DNA from: Pseudomonas thivervalensis
GTDB taxonomy: Bacteria > Pseudomonadota > Gammaproteobacteria > Pseudomonadales > Pseudomonadaceae
Direction: 5' to 3'
Assembly (NCBI RefSeq): GCF_001269655.1
Contig: NZ_LHVE01000013.1
Coordinates: 186,001-250,000 of the forward strand
Length of the DNA stretch: 64,000 nucleotides
How positions within the stretch are numbered: the stretch's first letter is position 1; each line of letters starts with the position of its first letter. Shown piece after piece: positions 25,944 to 33,991 of this stretch. The position numbers and the translations under genes were made by a program. A model generated the notes under the pieces. The model made no database searches. It saw only the letters and a program-made list of their open reading frames with translations, and was not told where the DNA came from.

Positions 25944-27716
25944 TTAATAAGTCCGGACTTTTGGTTCGAAAGTCGGAACAGTCTTCGGCGAGAAGTTCAC
26001 GGCACGCTTGGCGACGCGTTTTTCACCCGGGAAGTACAAGGTGTGGCACAGCCAGTTTTCGTCGTCACGGTCTTCGAAGTCTTCGCGGGCGTGGGCACCA
26101 CGGGACTCTTTACGCACTTCTGCGGCGATGGCGGTGGCTTCGGCCACTTCCAGCAGGTTCTGCAACTCCAGCGCTTCGATACGGGCAGTGTTGAACGCCT
26201 GCGACTTATCGTTGATCTTCACGTTGGCGATTCGTTCACGCAATTGCGCCAGCTGGGCAATACCCTTCTGCATGTATTCGCCGGTACGGAACACACCGAA
26301 GTAGTTCTGCATGCAGTTTTGCAACTCGCGACGCAGGGTTGCCACGTCTTCGCCTTCGGTACGCTCGTTCAGAGCGGACAGACGCGCCAGGGCGGCTTCG
26401 ATGTTGGCGTCGGTGGCATCGTCATATTCGATGCCGTCGGACAGCGCTTTTTCCAGGTGCAGGCCGGCAGCGCGACCGAAGACCACCAGGTCGAGCAGCG
26501 AGTTGCCGCCCAGGCGGTTGGCACCGTGGACCGATACGCAGGCCACTTCACCCACTGCGAACAGGCCAGGGATGATTTCGTCGACGCCTTCGCCGTTCTG
26601 GGTGATCGCCTGGCCGTGAATGTTGGTGGCAACGCCGCCCATCATATAGTGGCAGGTTGGAACCACTGGAACCGGCGCGACGACTGGGTCGACGTGCGCG
26701 AAGGTCTTGGACAGTTCGCAGATACCTGGCAGGCGGCTGTGCAGCACTTCCTCGCCCAGGTGATCGAGCTTGAGCATCACGTGGTCGCCATTCGGGCCAC
26801 AGCCGTTGCCGGCGATGATCTCTTTAACCATCGAACGGGCCACGACGTCACGACCGGCAAGGTCCTTGGCGTTCGGCGCATAACGTTCCATGAAACGCTC
26901 GCCGTGCTTGTTGATCAGGTAACCACCTTCACCACGGCAACCTTCGGTTACCAGTACACCGGCGCCGGCGATGCCGGTCGGGTGGAACTGCCACATTTCG
27001 ATGTCTTGTACCGGCACGCCAGCACGCAGGGCCATGCCGACGCCGTCACCGGTGTTGATCAGGGCATTGGTGGTGGATGCGTAGATACGGCCTGCACCGC
27101 CGGTCGCCAGTACGGTGGCCTTGGCGCGGATGTAGGTGGTTTCGCCGGTTTCGATGCAGATCGCGATCACACCGACGAAGGCGCCGTCCTGGTTCTTCAC
27201 CAGGTCAACGGCGTAGTACTCGTTCAGGAACGTGGTGCCGGCTTTCAGGTTGCCCTGGTACAGGGTATGCAGCAGTGCGTGACCGGTACGGTCGGACGCC
27301 GCGCAAGTACGCGCAGCCTGGCCGCCCTTGCCGTAGTCCTTGGACTGGCCACCGAACGGACGCTGGTAGATACGACCTTGCTCGGTACGCGAGAACGGCA
27401 TGCCCATGTGGTCCAGCTCGAACACCGCGGCCGGGCCTTCCTGACACATGTATTCGATAGCGTCCTGGTCACCGATGTAGTCGGAACCCTTGACGGTATC
27501 GTACATGTGCCAGCGCCAGTCGTCGTTCGGGTCGGCCGAAGCGATGGCGCAGGTGATGCCACCCTGGGCGGAAACGGTGTGCGAACGCGTCGGGAAAACC
27601 TTGGTGATCACGGCAGTCTTGTGACCGCCCTGTGCCAGCTGCAGCGCTGCGCGCATGCCGGCACCGCCACCACCAATGATGATGGCGTCGAAAGAAATCG
27701 TTGGAATGTTAGCCAT
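25944..27716 (-). CDS. sdhA: Succinate dehydrogenase flavoprotein subunit
   Basis: 590 residues. FAD-binding GGGGAGMRAALQLA, the flavinylation His in TRSHTVSAQGG, substrate residues around HPTGIAGAGVLVTEGCRGEGG and RYAPNAKDLAGRDVVARS, and HGANRLGGNSLLDLVVFG. Oxidises succinate to fumarate on the inner face of the cytoplasmic membrane. 3-11 bp gaps to its neighbours show one transcription unit sdhCDAB. Confidence 0.98.
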   Translation of the reverse strand: MANIPTISFDAIIIGGGGAGMRAALQLAQGGHKTAVITKVFPTRSHTVSAQGGITCAIASADPNDDWRWHMYDTVKGSDYIGDQDAIEYMCQEGPAAVFELDHMGMPFSRTEQGRIYQRPFGGQSKDYGKGGQAARTCAASDRTGHALLHTLYQGNLKAGTTFLNEYYAVDLVKNQDGAFVGVIAICIETGETTYIRAKATVLATGGAGRIYASTTNALINTGDGVGMALRAGVPVQDIEMWQFHPTGIAGAGVLVTEGCRGEGGYLINKHGERFMERYAPNAKDLAGRDVVARSMVKEIIAGNGCGPNGDHVMLKLDHLGEEVLHSRLPGICELSKTFAHVDPVVAPVPVVPTCHYMMGGVATNIHGQAITQNGEGVDEIIPGLFAVGEVACVSVHGANRLGGNSLLDLVVFGRAAGLHLEKALSDGIEYDDATDANIEAALARLSALNERTEGEDVATLRRELQNCMQNYFGVFRTGEYMQKGIAQLAQLRERIANVKINDKSQAFNTARIEALELQNLLEVAEATAIAAEVRKESRGAHAREDFEDRDDENWLCHTLYFPGEKRVAKRAVNFSPKTVPTFEPKVRTY

Positions 27717-27719
27717 GGA

Positions 27720-28088
27720 TCAGATACCCCAGAGAATCTGCACACCCCAGACGAAGTAAGCGAACATCGCAACGCCGCATACCGCCTGGAAAAGGAAACG
27801 TACGGCAGTCGCCGACTTGCCGAACGCCATTTGCGTCAGGTAGTCGGTCGCGATGGTCCACATGCCGACCCAGGCGTGAGCGCCCAGTGCGACAAGTGCC
27901 AGCAGACTGAAGATACGCATCCAGTTGTTTGCGAACAGTTCATGCCATTGGGCGTAGCCAATGCCAGGGTTTGCCACGACATATCCGATCAGGAAAATGA
28001 AGTAAGCCGCGAGAACGACCGCAGACACACGCTGGGCCATCCAGTCATAAAGGCCCGAACGCGAAAGGTTCGTGACGTTGGTTACCAT
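27720..28088 (-). CDS. sdhD: Succinate dehydrogenase membrane anchor SdhD
   Basis: 122 residues with three hydrophobic helices (about 22-45, 53-78, 92-117). N-terminal SRSGLYDWMAQRVSAVVL and the helix-2 His (LGAHAWVGMW) fit the heme/quinone-binding anchor. The start overlaps the end of sdhC by seven bases. Confidence 0.95.
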   Translation of the reverse strand: MVTNVTNLSRSGLYDWMAQRVSAVVLAAYFIFLIGYVVANPGIGYAQWHELFANNWMRIFSLLALVALGAHAWVGMWTIATDYLTQMAFGKSATAVRFLFQAVCGVAMFAYFVWGVQILWGI

Positions 28089-28456
28089 ATCCAGACTCCT
28101 GCCAGAACGATCAGCACCGCAGACACGGCGATAATGATTTTCGAGCCCAGCTTGCCGCCTTCCAGCGTCTCACCGATGCCCATGTCCATGATCAAGTGGC
28201 GCACACCGGCAACCAAGTGATACAGCAAGGCGGACAGGATGCCCCAAATCACTAGCTTGGCTAGCGGACTGGTCAGACACGCTTTCACCTGACCGAAGCC
28301 TTCTTCCGAATCGAGCGACTTGTCCAATGCATAAAGCATGATGGCCAGGCTGACGAAGAGGATGACACCGGAAATACGGTGAAGAATGGACGTGTAAGCA
28401 GTGACTGGGAGTTTGATGGTCCTTAGGTCTAGGTTTACAGGTCGTTGGCTTTTCAC
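28082..28456 (-). CDS. sdhC: Succinate dehydrogenase cytochrome b556 subunit SdhC
   Basis: 124 residues from a GTG start (VKSQRPVNLDL), chosen because SdhC proteins begin at SQRPVNLDLRTIKLP; the longer frame to 28489 is not supported. Signature SILHRISGVILF and the heme-ligand His in HLVAGVRHLIMD. Three transmembrane helices. No clear Shine-Dalgarno: the GTG follows a run of eight A (GAAAAAAAAGCC), which fits an Hfq-binding A-rich leader. About 130 nt of leader separate it from the promoter at 28593-28621. Confidence 0.95.
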   Translation of the reverse strand: MKSQRPVNLDLRTIKLPVTAYTSILHRISGVILFVSLAIMLYALDKSLDSEEGFGQVKACLTSPLAKLVIWGILSALLYHLVAGVRHLIMDMGIGETLEGGKLGSKIIIAVSAVLIVLAGVWIW

Positions 28457-28592
28457 GGCTTTTTTTTCACACTGAAGAGCCCCTAACAATCAGGGCAAAG
28501 TTGTTGGGGCGCGCACTGGTCAGGTACTCACCACCCAGGGAGTGACGACCCCCAAGAAAGCAGGCCCAAAAGCCCCTGGCGGTCGGTGGCCG

Positions 28593-28621
28593 AGTATAGA
28601 CAGTTAGGCTACTAATGACAA
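28593..28621 (-). promoter_or_regulatory. Sigma70 promoter of the sdhCDAB-suc operon
   Basis: On the minus strand TTGTCA (28621-28616), 17-bp spacer, TATACT (28598-28593). Five of six matches at each box to TTGACA/TATAAT. It faces away from the gltA promoter 115 bp off. Confidence 0.8.
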
Positions 28622-28735
28622 CGCGTTCACCTTCCCCTAATAGCGCATTGCACATATGGCGCAAAAGGCGTAAACGGCAGGCAATTTCGCGGAAAAAGTC
28701 CGGTTAAAGCCTTCTGGAGCAAGACTTTAGGCAAA

Positions 28736-28763
28736 TTGACATTCGGATTTATCTCACTATAGT
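28736..28763 (+). promoter_or_regulatory. Sigma70 promoter of gltA
   Basis: TTGACA (perfect, 28736-28741), 16-bp spacer, TATAGT (28758-28763). The gltA start lies about 50 nt beyond the expected transcription start, with AGGAGG at 28812-28817 as ribosome-binding site. The 365-bp gap between sdhC and gltA holds these two divergent promoters and no gene. Confidence 0.85.
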
Positions 28764-28821
28764 GGTGCGGGCCCTGCGTGGGGGGTCTGTCTGATGATTC
28801 CAAGCATTAATAGGAGGCCAC

Positions 28822-30111
28822 ATGGCTGACAAAAAAGCGCAGTTGATCATCGAGGGCGCAGCCCCCGTCGAGCTGCCCATTTTAACCGGCACCGTTGGTC
28901 CCGATGTAATCGACGTACGGGGCCTGACGGCCACGGGCCGTTTCACCTTTGACCCAGGTTTCATGTCGACCGCCTCGTGCGAGTCGAAAATCACCTACAT
29001 CGACGGCGACAACGGCATCCTGTTGCACCGCGGCTACCCGATCGAGCAACTGGCTGAAAAATCGGACTACCTGGAAACCTGCTACCTGCTGCTCAATGGC
29101 GAGCTGCCAACCGCAGAGCAAAAGGCCCAGTTCGTCAGCACCGTGAAGAACCACACCATGGTTCACGAGCAGTTGAAGACCTTCTTCAACGGCTTCCGTC
29201 GCGATGCCCACCCGATGGCCGTCATGTGCGGCGTTGTCGGCGCCCTTTCGGCCTTCTACCACGACTCCCTGGACATCAATAACCCCCAGCATCGCGAAAT
29301 CTCCGCGATCCGCCTGGTGGCGAAGATGCCGACCCTGGCAGCCATGGTCTACAAGTACTCCATGGGCCAGCCCATGATGTACCCGCGCAACGACCTGACG
29401 TATGCAGAGAACTTCCTGCATATGATGTTCAACACCCCGTGCGAGATCAAACCGATCAGCCCGGTGCTCGCCAAGGCCATGGACCGGATCTTCATCCTCC
29501 ATGCCGACCACGAGCAGAACGCCTCCACGTCCACCGTGCGCCTGGCCGGTTCGTCGGGTGCCAACCCGTTCGCCTGTATCGCCGCCGGCATCGCCGCACT
29601 CTGGGGCCCTGCCCACGGCGGTGCGAACGAAGCGGTATTGACCATGCTCGATGAAATCGGCGATGTCTCGAACATCGACAAGTTCATCGCCAAGGCCAAG
29701 GACAAGAACGATCCGTTCAAGCTGATGGGCTTCGGTCACCGGGTCTACAAGAACCGCGACCCGCGCGCCACCGTGATGAAGCAGACCTGCGACGAAGTGC
29801 TCAAGGAACTGGGGATCAAGAACGATCCGCAACTCGAACTGGCCATGCGCCTGGAAGAGATCGCCCTGACCGACCCGTACTTCATCGAGCGCTCGCTGTA
29901 CCCGAACGTCGACTTCTACTCGGGGATCATCCTCAAGGCGATCGGCATTCCAACCAGCATGTTCACCGTGATCTTCGCCCTGGCGCGGACCGTGGGCTGG
30001 ATCTCCCACTGGAAGGAAATGCTCTCCAGCCCGTACAAGATCGGCCGCCCGCGCCAGTTGTACACCGGCTACGAGTCGCGTGACATTACCCAGCTGGAAG
30101 ACCGCAAGTAA
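28822..30111 (+). CDS. gltA: Citrate synthase (type II)
   Basis: 429 residues, the length of the hexameric, NADH-sensitive Gram-negative type. Catalytic motifs: LHADHEQNASTSTVR, WGPAHGGANEAV, GFGHRVYKNRDPR and a C-terminal PNVDFYSG carrying the Asp. Joins acetyl-CoA and oxaloacetate. It is divergent from the sdh-suc operon, so entry and later steps of the TCA cycle can be tuned from one 365-bp control region. Confidence 0.98.
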   Translation: MADKKAQLIIEGAAPVELPILTGTVGPDVIDVRGLTATGRFTFDPGFMSTASCESKITYIDGDNGILLHRGYPIEQLAEKSDYLETCYLLLNGELPTAEQKAQFVSTVKNHTMVHEQLKTFFNGFRRDAHPMAVMCGVVGALSAFYHDSLDINNPQHREISAIRLVAKMPTLAAMVYKYSMGQPMMYPRNDLTYAENFLHMMFNTPCEIKPISPVLAKAMDRIFILHADHEQNASTSTVRLAGSSGANPFACIAAGIAALWGPAHGGANEAVLTMLDEIGDVSNIDKFIAKAKDKNDPFKLMGFGHRVYKNRDPRATVMKQTCDEVLKELGIKNDPQLELAMRLEEIALTDPYFIERSLYPNVDFYSGIILKAIGIPTSMFTVIFALARTVGWISHWKEMLSSPYKIGRPRQLYTGYESRDITQLEDRK

Positions 30112-30146
30112 GACCTGCCTTGCGCTAGGTCCCAAGCTGCACCGGA

Positions 30147-30184
30147 ACAGCCCCTGCTTCTTATATAAGAGCAGGGGCTGTTTT
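30147..30184 (+). terminator. Rho-independent terminator of gltA
   Basis: CAGCCCCTGCTCTTATATAAGAAGCAGGGG-type hairpin (stem ACAGCCCCTGCTTCTTA / TAAGAGCAGGGGCTGT) followed by TTTTGTTT. Confidence 0.92.
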
Positions 30185-30231
30185 GTTTGGGGTTCTTTTT
30201 ATCTGATCCAGACGCTGCAGTGACAGACCCG

Positions 30232-30335
30232 CCGCCATCGCGAGCAAGCTCGCTCCCACAGTTGGCCTCTGTTGTGAATCCGAGCTTGTGTTCACTGGAG
30301 ATCCCCTGTGGGAGCGAGCTTGCTCGCGATAGCGG
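30232..30335. repeat. REP-like pair, type A, in tail-to-tail order
   Basis: CATCGCGAGCAAGCTCGCTC ... GAGCGAGCTTGCTCGCGATAG: two inverted type A copies, here in the opposite order to the pair at 7022-7111. With the terminators on either side it fills the 315-bp gap between gltA and actP. Confidence 0.85.
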
Positions 30336-30362
30336 CAGGCCTGCGACTCATAAACCCGGCAC

Positions 30363-30397
30363 AAAAAAATACCCCGGCCTCTCGACCGGGGTATTTC
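30363..30397 (-). terminator. Rho-independent terminator of the acetate permease operon
   Basis: A-run, stem AATACCCCGG / CCGGGGTATT around CCTCTCGA, T-run. Serves actP on the minus strand. Confidence 0.9.
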
Positions 30398-30426
30398 TTC
30401 AATCACTGCACTTACAACTTACCGAA

Positions 30427-32085
30427 TCAGTGATTAACCGCCCCACTCGCCCCCAGACCCGTCTGCGAACGCACGAATTGCGGGAAGAACAGCGCCCGCT
30501 CGTTGACGCCTTCAGCCGACTTGTCGGTGATGGAGAAGAACCAGATGCCGACGAACGCAATGGCCATCGAGAACAGCGCTGGGTATTCGTACGGGAAGAT
30601 CGCCTTCTCGTGCCCCATGATCTGCACCCAGATGGTCGGGCCGAGGATCATCAGGCCTACGGCACTGACCAGGCCCAGCCAGCCGCCGACCATGGCACCA
30701 CGGGTGGTCAGCTTCTTCCAGTACATCGAAAGCAGCAGGACCGGGAAGTTGCAGCTCGCCGCGATGGAGAACGCCAGGCCCACCATGAACGCGATGTTCT
30801 GCTTCTCGAACAGGATGCCCAGGCCGATCGCCAGCACTGCCAGACAGATGGTGGTGATTTTCGAGACGCGAATCTCATCCTTCTCGTTGGCCTTGCCTTT
30901 CTTGATCACGCTGGCATACAGGTCATGGGACACCGCCGAGGCACCGGCCAGGGTCAGGCCTGCTACTACTGCCAGGATGGTCGCGAACGCCACCGCCGAG
31001 ATGAAGCCCAGGAAGATGCTACCGCCCACAGCGTTGGACAGGTGCACCGCCGCCATGTTGTTGCCGCCCAGCAAGGCACCTGCCGCGTCCTTGAAGGCCG
31101 GGTTGGTGCTGACCAGCAGGATCGCGCCGAAGCCGATGATGAAGGTCAGGATGTAGAAGTAGCCGATGAAGCCAGTGGCGTACAGCACGCTCTTGCGCGC
31201 TTCCTTGGCGTCGCTCACGGTGAAGAAGCGCATCAGGATGTGCGGCAGGCCAGCAGTACCGAACATCAGCGCCAGGCCGAGGGAGAAGGCCGAGATCGGA
31301 TCCTTCACCAGGCCGCCAGGGCTCATGATCGCCTCGCCTTTAGGGTGAACCTTGACCGCTTCGGCGAACAGCATGTTGAAGTCGAAGTTGACGTGCTTCA
31401 TGACCATCAGGGCCATGAACGAAGCACCCGACAGCAACAACACCGCCTTGATGATCTGTACCCAAGTGGTGGCCAGCATGCCGCCGAACAACACGTAGAG
31501 GCACATCAGGATACCGACCAGGATCACCGCGACGTGGTAGTCCAGGCCGAACAGCAGCTGGATCAGCTTGCCGGCACCGACCATCTGCGCGATCAGGTAG
31601 AACGCCACCACCACCAGCGAGCCGCAGGCGGACAGACTGCGAATCTGGGTTTGCCCGAGGCGATAGGACGCCACGTCGGCAAAGGTGTACTTACCCAGGT
31701 TACGCAGGCGTTCGGCGATCAGGAACAGGATGATCGGCCAGCCCACCAGGAAGCCGATGGAGTAGATCAAGCCATCGTAGCCAGAGGTGAACACCAGTGC
31801 GGAAATCCCCAGGAAGGACGCCGCCGACATGTAGTCGCCCGCGATTGCCAGGCCGTTCTGGAAACCGGTGATCTTGCCGCCAGCCGCATAGTAGTCGGCC
31901 GCCGAGTTGTTTTTCTTCGACGCCCAGTAGGTGATATATAAAGTCGCGCCGACGAAGGCCACGAACATCAGGATTGCTGCGACGTTGAGGGGTTGTTTCT
32001 GCACGGCACCGGTCAGGGCATCAGCTGCCCAGGCGCCCGGTGCAAACGCTGCGATGCTCAAAAGAGCCAGTAGACGCCGGATCAT
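30427..32085 (-). CDS. actP: Cation/acetate symporter ActP
   Basis: 552 residues, sodium:solute symporter family. A cleavable-looking N-terminus (IAAFAPGAWAAD) precedes about 13 helices. SSS landmarks: SAADYYAAGGKITGFQNGLAIAGDYMSAASFLG and ARVRPATT-region equivalent VVAGLTLAGASAVSHDLYA. Takes up acetate (and glycolate/propionate in relatives). Overlaps the small DUF485 gene by four bases (ATGA), the classical yjcH-actP arrangement, but acs is not adjacent. Confidence 0.95.
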   Translation of the reverse strand: MIRRLLALLSIAAFAPGAWAADALTGAVQKQPLNVAAILMFVAFVGATLYITYWASKKNNSAADYYAAGGKITGFQNGLAIAGDYMSAASFLGISALVFTSGYDGLIYSIGFLVGWPIILFLIAERLRNLGKYTFADVASYRLGQTQIRSLSACGSLVVVAFYLIAQMVGAGKLIQLLFGLDYHVAVILVGILMCLYVLFGGMLATTWVQIIKAVLLLSGASFMALMVMKHVNFDFNMLFAEAVKVHPKGEAIMSPGGLVKDPISAFSLGLALMFGTAGLPHILMRFFTVSDAKEARKSVLYATGFIGYFYILTFIIGFGAILLVSTNPAFKDAAGALLGGNNMAAVHLSNAVGGSIFLGFISAVAFATILAVVAGLTLAGASAVSHDLYASVIKKGKANEKDEIRVSKITTICLAVLAIGLGILFEKQNIAFMVGLAFSIAASCNFPVLLLSMYWKKLTTRGAMVGGWLGLVSAVGLMILGPTIWVQIMGHEKAIFPYEYPALFSMAIAFVGIWFFSITDKSAEGVNERALFFPQFVRSQTGLGASGAVNH

Positions 32086-32393
32086 TGCTGAGCCTCCTTG
32101 AGAATCGCATTGTTCAGGTCGTCGAATTCGCCGTTGGCGCGTCGCACGTAAATGCCAGTCAGGACGAAGGCTGAGAGAATCAGGCCGACGCCGATGGGAA
32201 TACCCCAGGTGATGGTGGAATCGGGAGTCATTTTGGCCCCGAGAATGTGTGGCCCGTAGGCGATCAGAAGAATGAAGCCGGAATACAGCCCAAGCATGAT
32301 CGCCGAGAGAATCCAGGCGAACTTTTCCCTTCTTCTCACCAGCTCCTTGAAGCGCGGGCTGTTTTGAATCGAGAGGTAAATGCTGTCGTTCAT
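32082..32393 (-). CDS. DUF485 small membrane protein (YjcH)
   Basis: 103 residues with two transmembrane helices (about 27-48 and 63-87). DUF485 signature: YLSIQNSPRFKELVRRREKFAW at the N-terminus. Always found ahead of ActP and assumed to help acetate permease assembly or activity; the mechanism is not known. Its leader ends in AAAAACA just before the ATG (see the separate regulatory entry). Confidence 0.92.
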   Translation of the reverse strand: MNDSIYLSIQNSPRFKELVRRREKFAWILSAIMLGLYSGFILLIAYGPHILGAKMTPDSTITWGIPIGVGLILSAFVLTGIYVRRANGEFDDLNNAILKEAQQ

Positions 32394-32400
32394 TGTTTTT
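32393..32400 (-). promoter_or_regulatory. Hfq/Crc-type A-rich motif at the yjcH-actP translation start
   Basis: On the minus strand AAAAACAA, ending with the A of the start codon. It fits the AANAANAA catabolite-activity motif by which Hfq with Crc represses translation in pseudomonads. Acetate genes are plausible targets; binding is inferred from sequence alone. The motif is short and A-rich so chance is possible. Confidence 0.5.
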
Positions 32401-32531
32401 ATCCTCGCAGCACAGATTTAATTGGAACGACTCTACTCTATGCGGCTCAAGGCCAGGTTCCAGACGACCTTAGTATTAGAACGACATGACGGTGTTGCCA
32501 GTTTTCCGCAATTTTTTTGCGATTCCTTCCC

Positions 32532-32620
32532 TGTGGGAGCGAGCCTGCTCGCGAAGGCGATCTGTCAGTTAACCCTGTATTGGCTGGCACACCGCTTTCG
32601 CGAGCAGGCTCGCTCCCACA
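32532..32620. repeat. REP-like pair, type A
   Basis: TGTGGGAGCGAGCCTGCTCG ... CGAGCAGGCTCGCTCCCACA, inverted copies about 45 bp apart. With the following terminator it fills the 318-bp gap between yjcH and the betaine-binding protein gene. Confidence 0.85.
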
Positions 32621-32655
32621 AGGGGATCTGCGTTGGGGCCAGGAATCGCGGGCAC

Positions 32656-32690
32656 AAAAAAACCGCATGACACAACGTCATGCGGTTTTC
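32656..32690 (-). terminator. Rho-independent terminator of the betaine-type binding protein gene
   Basis: A-run, stem AACCGCATGAC / GTCATGCGGTT, loop ACAAC, short T-run. Confidence 0.9.
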
Positions 32691-32711
32691 GGTACAGTCA
32701 GACCAGGCCGA

Positions 32712-33566
32712 TTACTTGCCGGTCCACTCCTTCACGCGGTCCGGGTGCTTGGCGACCCAGTCCTTGGCAGCGGCGTCAGGCTTGGCACCCTCCTGGATCG
32801 CCAGCATGACTTCGCCGATTTCGTCTTTCGAAGCCCACTGGAACTTCTTCAGGAACTCGGCCACTTCTGGCGCCTTGGCGCCCAGCTCCTTGCTGCCAAT
32901 GCTATTCACAGTCTCAGCCGCGCCGTAGACGCCTTTCGGGTCTTCCAGGAAGCGCAGTTTCCACTTGGCGAACATCCAGTGCGGCACCCAACCGGTGACG
33001 GCAATGGATTCGTTTTTCTTTTCGGCACGGGTCAGCTCGGCGATCATGCCGGCGCCGGAACTGGCCTTGAGTTGATAACCGGTCAGGTCGTAATCCTTGA
33101 TTGCCTGTTCGGTCTTGAGCATCACGCCTGAACCGGCGTCGATGCCGACGATGCGCTTCTTGAAGGAGTCGTCGGTCTTGAGATCCTCGAGCGACTTGGC
33201 CTTGACGTACTCCGGCACGATCAGGCCGATCTTGGCATCCTTGAAGTTGGGGCCGTAATCGACCACGTTGTCCTTGTTCTTGGTCCAATAGTCGCCGTGA
33301 GTCACCGGCAGCCAGGCCGAGAGCATCGCGTCGAGTTTACCGGTGGCCACGCCTTGCCACATGATCCCGGTCGCGACCGCTTGCAGCTTCACGTCATAAC
33401 CGAGTTTCTGCTTGATCACTTCGGCGGCCACGTGGGTGGTCGCGACGCTGTCGGACCAGCCGTCAACGTAACCGATGCTCAGGGTTTTGGTTTCGGCGCT
33501 GGCCAAGGTGGAACTGATGGCCAGTACCAGTGCGGCACCTGCGCCCAAGAGTCGTCGCATCTTCAT
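32712..33566 (-). CDS. Glycine betaine/quaternary amine ABC transporter substrate-binding protein (OpuAC)
   Basis: 284 residues with a Sec signal peptide (cleavage after STLASA). OpuAC fold: GYVDGWSDSVATTHVAAEVI at the start, then aromatic ligand-box residues such as LSAWLPVTHGDYW and TGWVPHWMFAKWKLRFL, whose Trp residues normally cage the trimethylammonium group. Binds betaine, choline or carnitine in the periplasm. There is no permease or ATPase gene beside it, so it is an orphan binding protein that must dock to a transporter encoded elsewhere, as known for BetX, CbcX and CaiX in pseudomonads. Confidence 0.9.
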   Translation of the reverse strand: MKMRRLLGAGAALVLAISSTLASAETKTLSIGYVDGWSDSVATTHVAAEVIKQKLGYDVKLQAVATGIMWQGVATGKLDAMLSAWLPVTHGDYWTKNKDNVVDYGPNFKDAKIGLIVPEYVKAKSLEDLKTDDSFKKRIVGIDAGSGVMLKTEQAIKDYDLTGYQLKASSGAGMIAELTRAEKKNESIAVTGWVPHWMFAKWKLRFLEDPKGVYGAAETVNSIGSKELGAKAPEVAEFLKKFQWASKDEIGEVMLAIQEGAKPDAAAKDWVAKHPDRVKEWTGK

Positions 33567-33991
33567 CGTTACTTCCCCGAAAGTGCTGCGCCCGACGGAT
33601 GCCGGGCGGCGTCAACGTATAGTTATGATGCTCAGCGCCCCCATCACGCTCGCCCTCAAACCGGTCTGAACGCCAGTGGAGTACTGACTCGTTGATCATC
33701 AACCTGTGCCGTTCCGGAACCTGCTCTGCCTGCGACGTCGAGGCAACGAGAAACGACATCAGAACGCCAGCTCCCTAGTCCAAGTATTTCCACCCCCACC
33801 GCCGCAGGTGAAATTTGCGGTCAAATCCAGCAAACGCCAGATAACTAGCCGTCACCGCACACGACCGTGTATCGTCCCGCTACTATCGCGCCCCGTCCGT
33901 GCCTGTTTTGTGCCCGTCATGGCACTTGGCTCCGCTTCGGTGGTCATAGCCTGCGAACCTCATTCGGCACCTTCCTCTAAGGGATCCAGTC
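33567..33991. other. 425-bp divergent intergenic region, no gene seen
   Basis: Lies between the binding-protein gene (minus) and the hydrolase gene (plus). It must hold both promoters, but no convincing -35/-10 pair, repeat or structured RNA was recognised. The ORF possible here (to 34068) overlaps the hydrolase start and lacks coding character. AAGGGATCCAGTC before 33992 is the ribosome-binding site of the hydrolase gene. Confidence 0.6.

Noticed and set aside
30232..30335. Possible CRISPR array, from regularly recurring ~25-bp repeats around the window
   Set aside because: The repeats come as single inverted pairs far apart, are palindromic, lie only between genes, and have no direct-repeat/spacer periodicity or cas genes. 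They are REP-like elements.
32401..32500. Sigma54 promoter upstream of yjcH-actP
   Set aside because: TGGAAC and TGGCC stretches are present, but no GG-N10-GC spacing holds.
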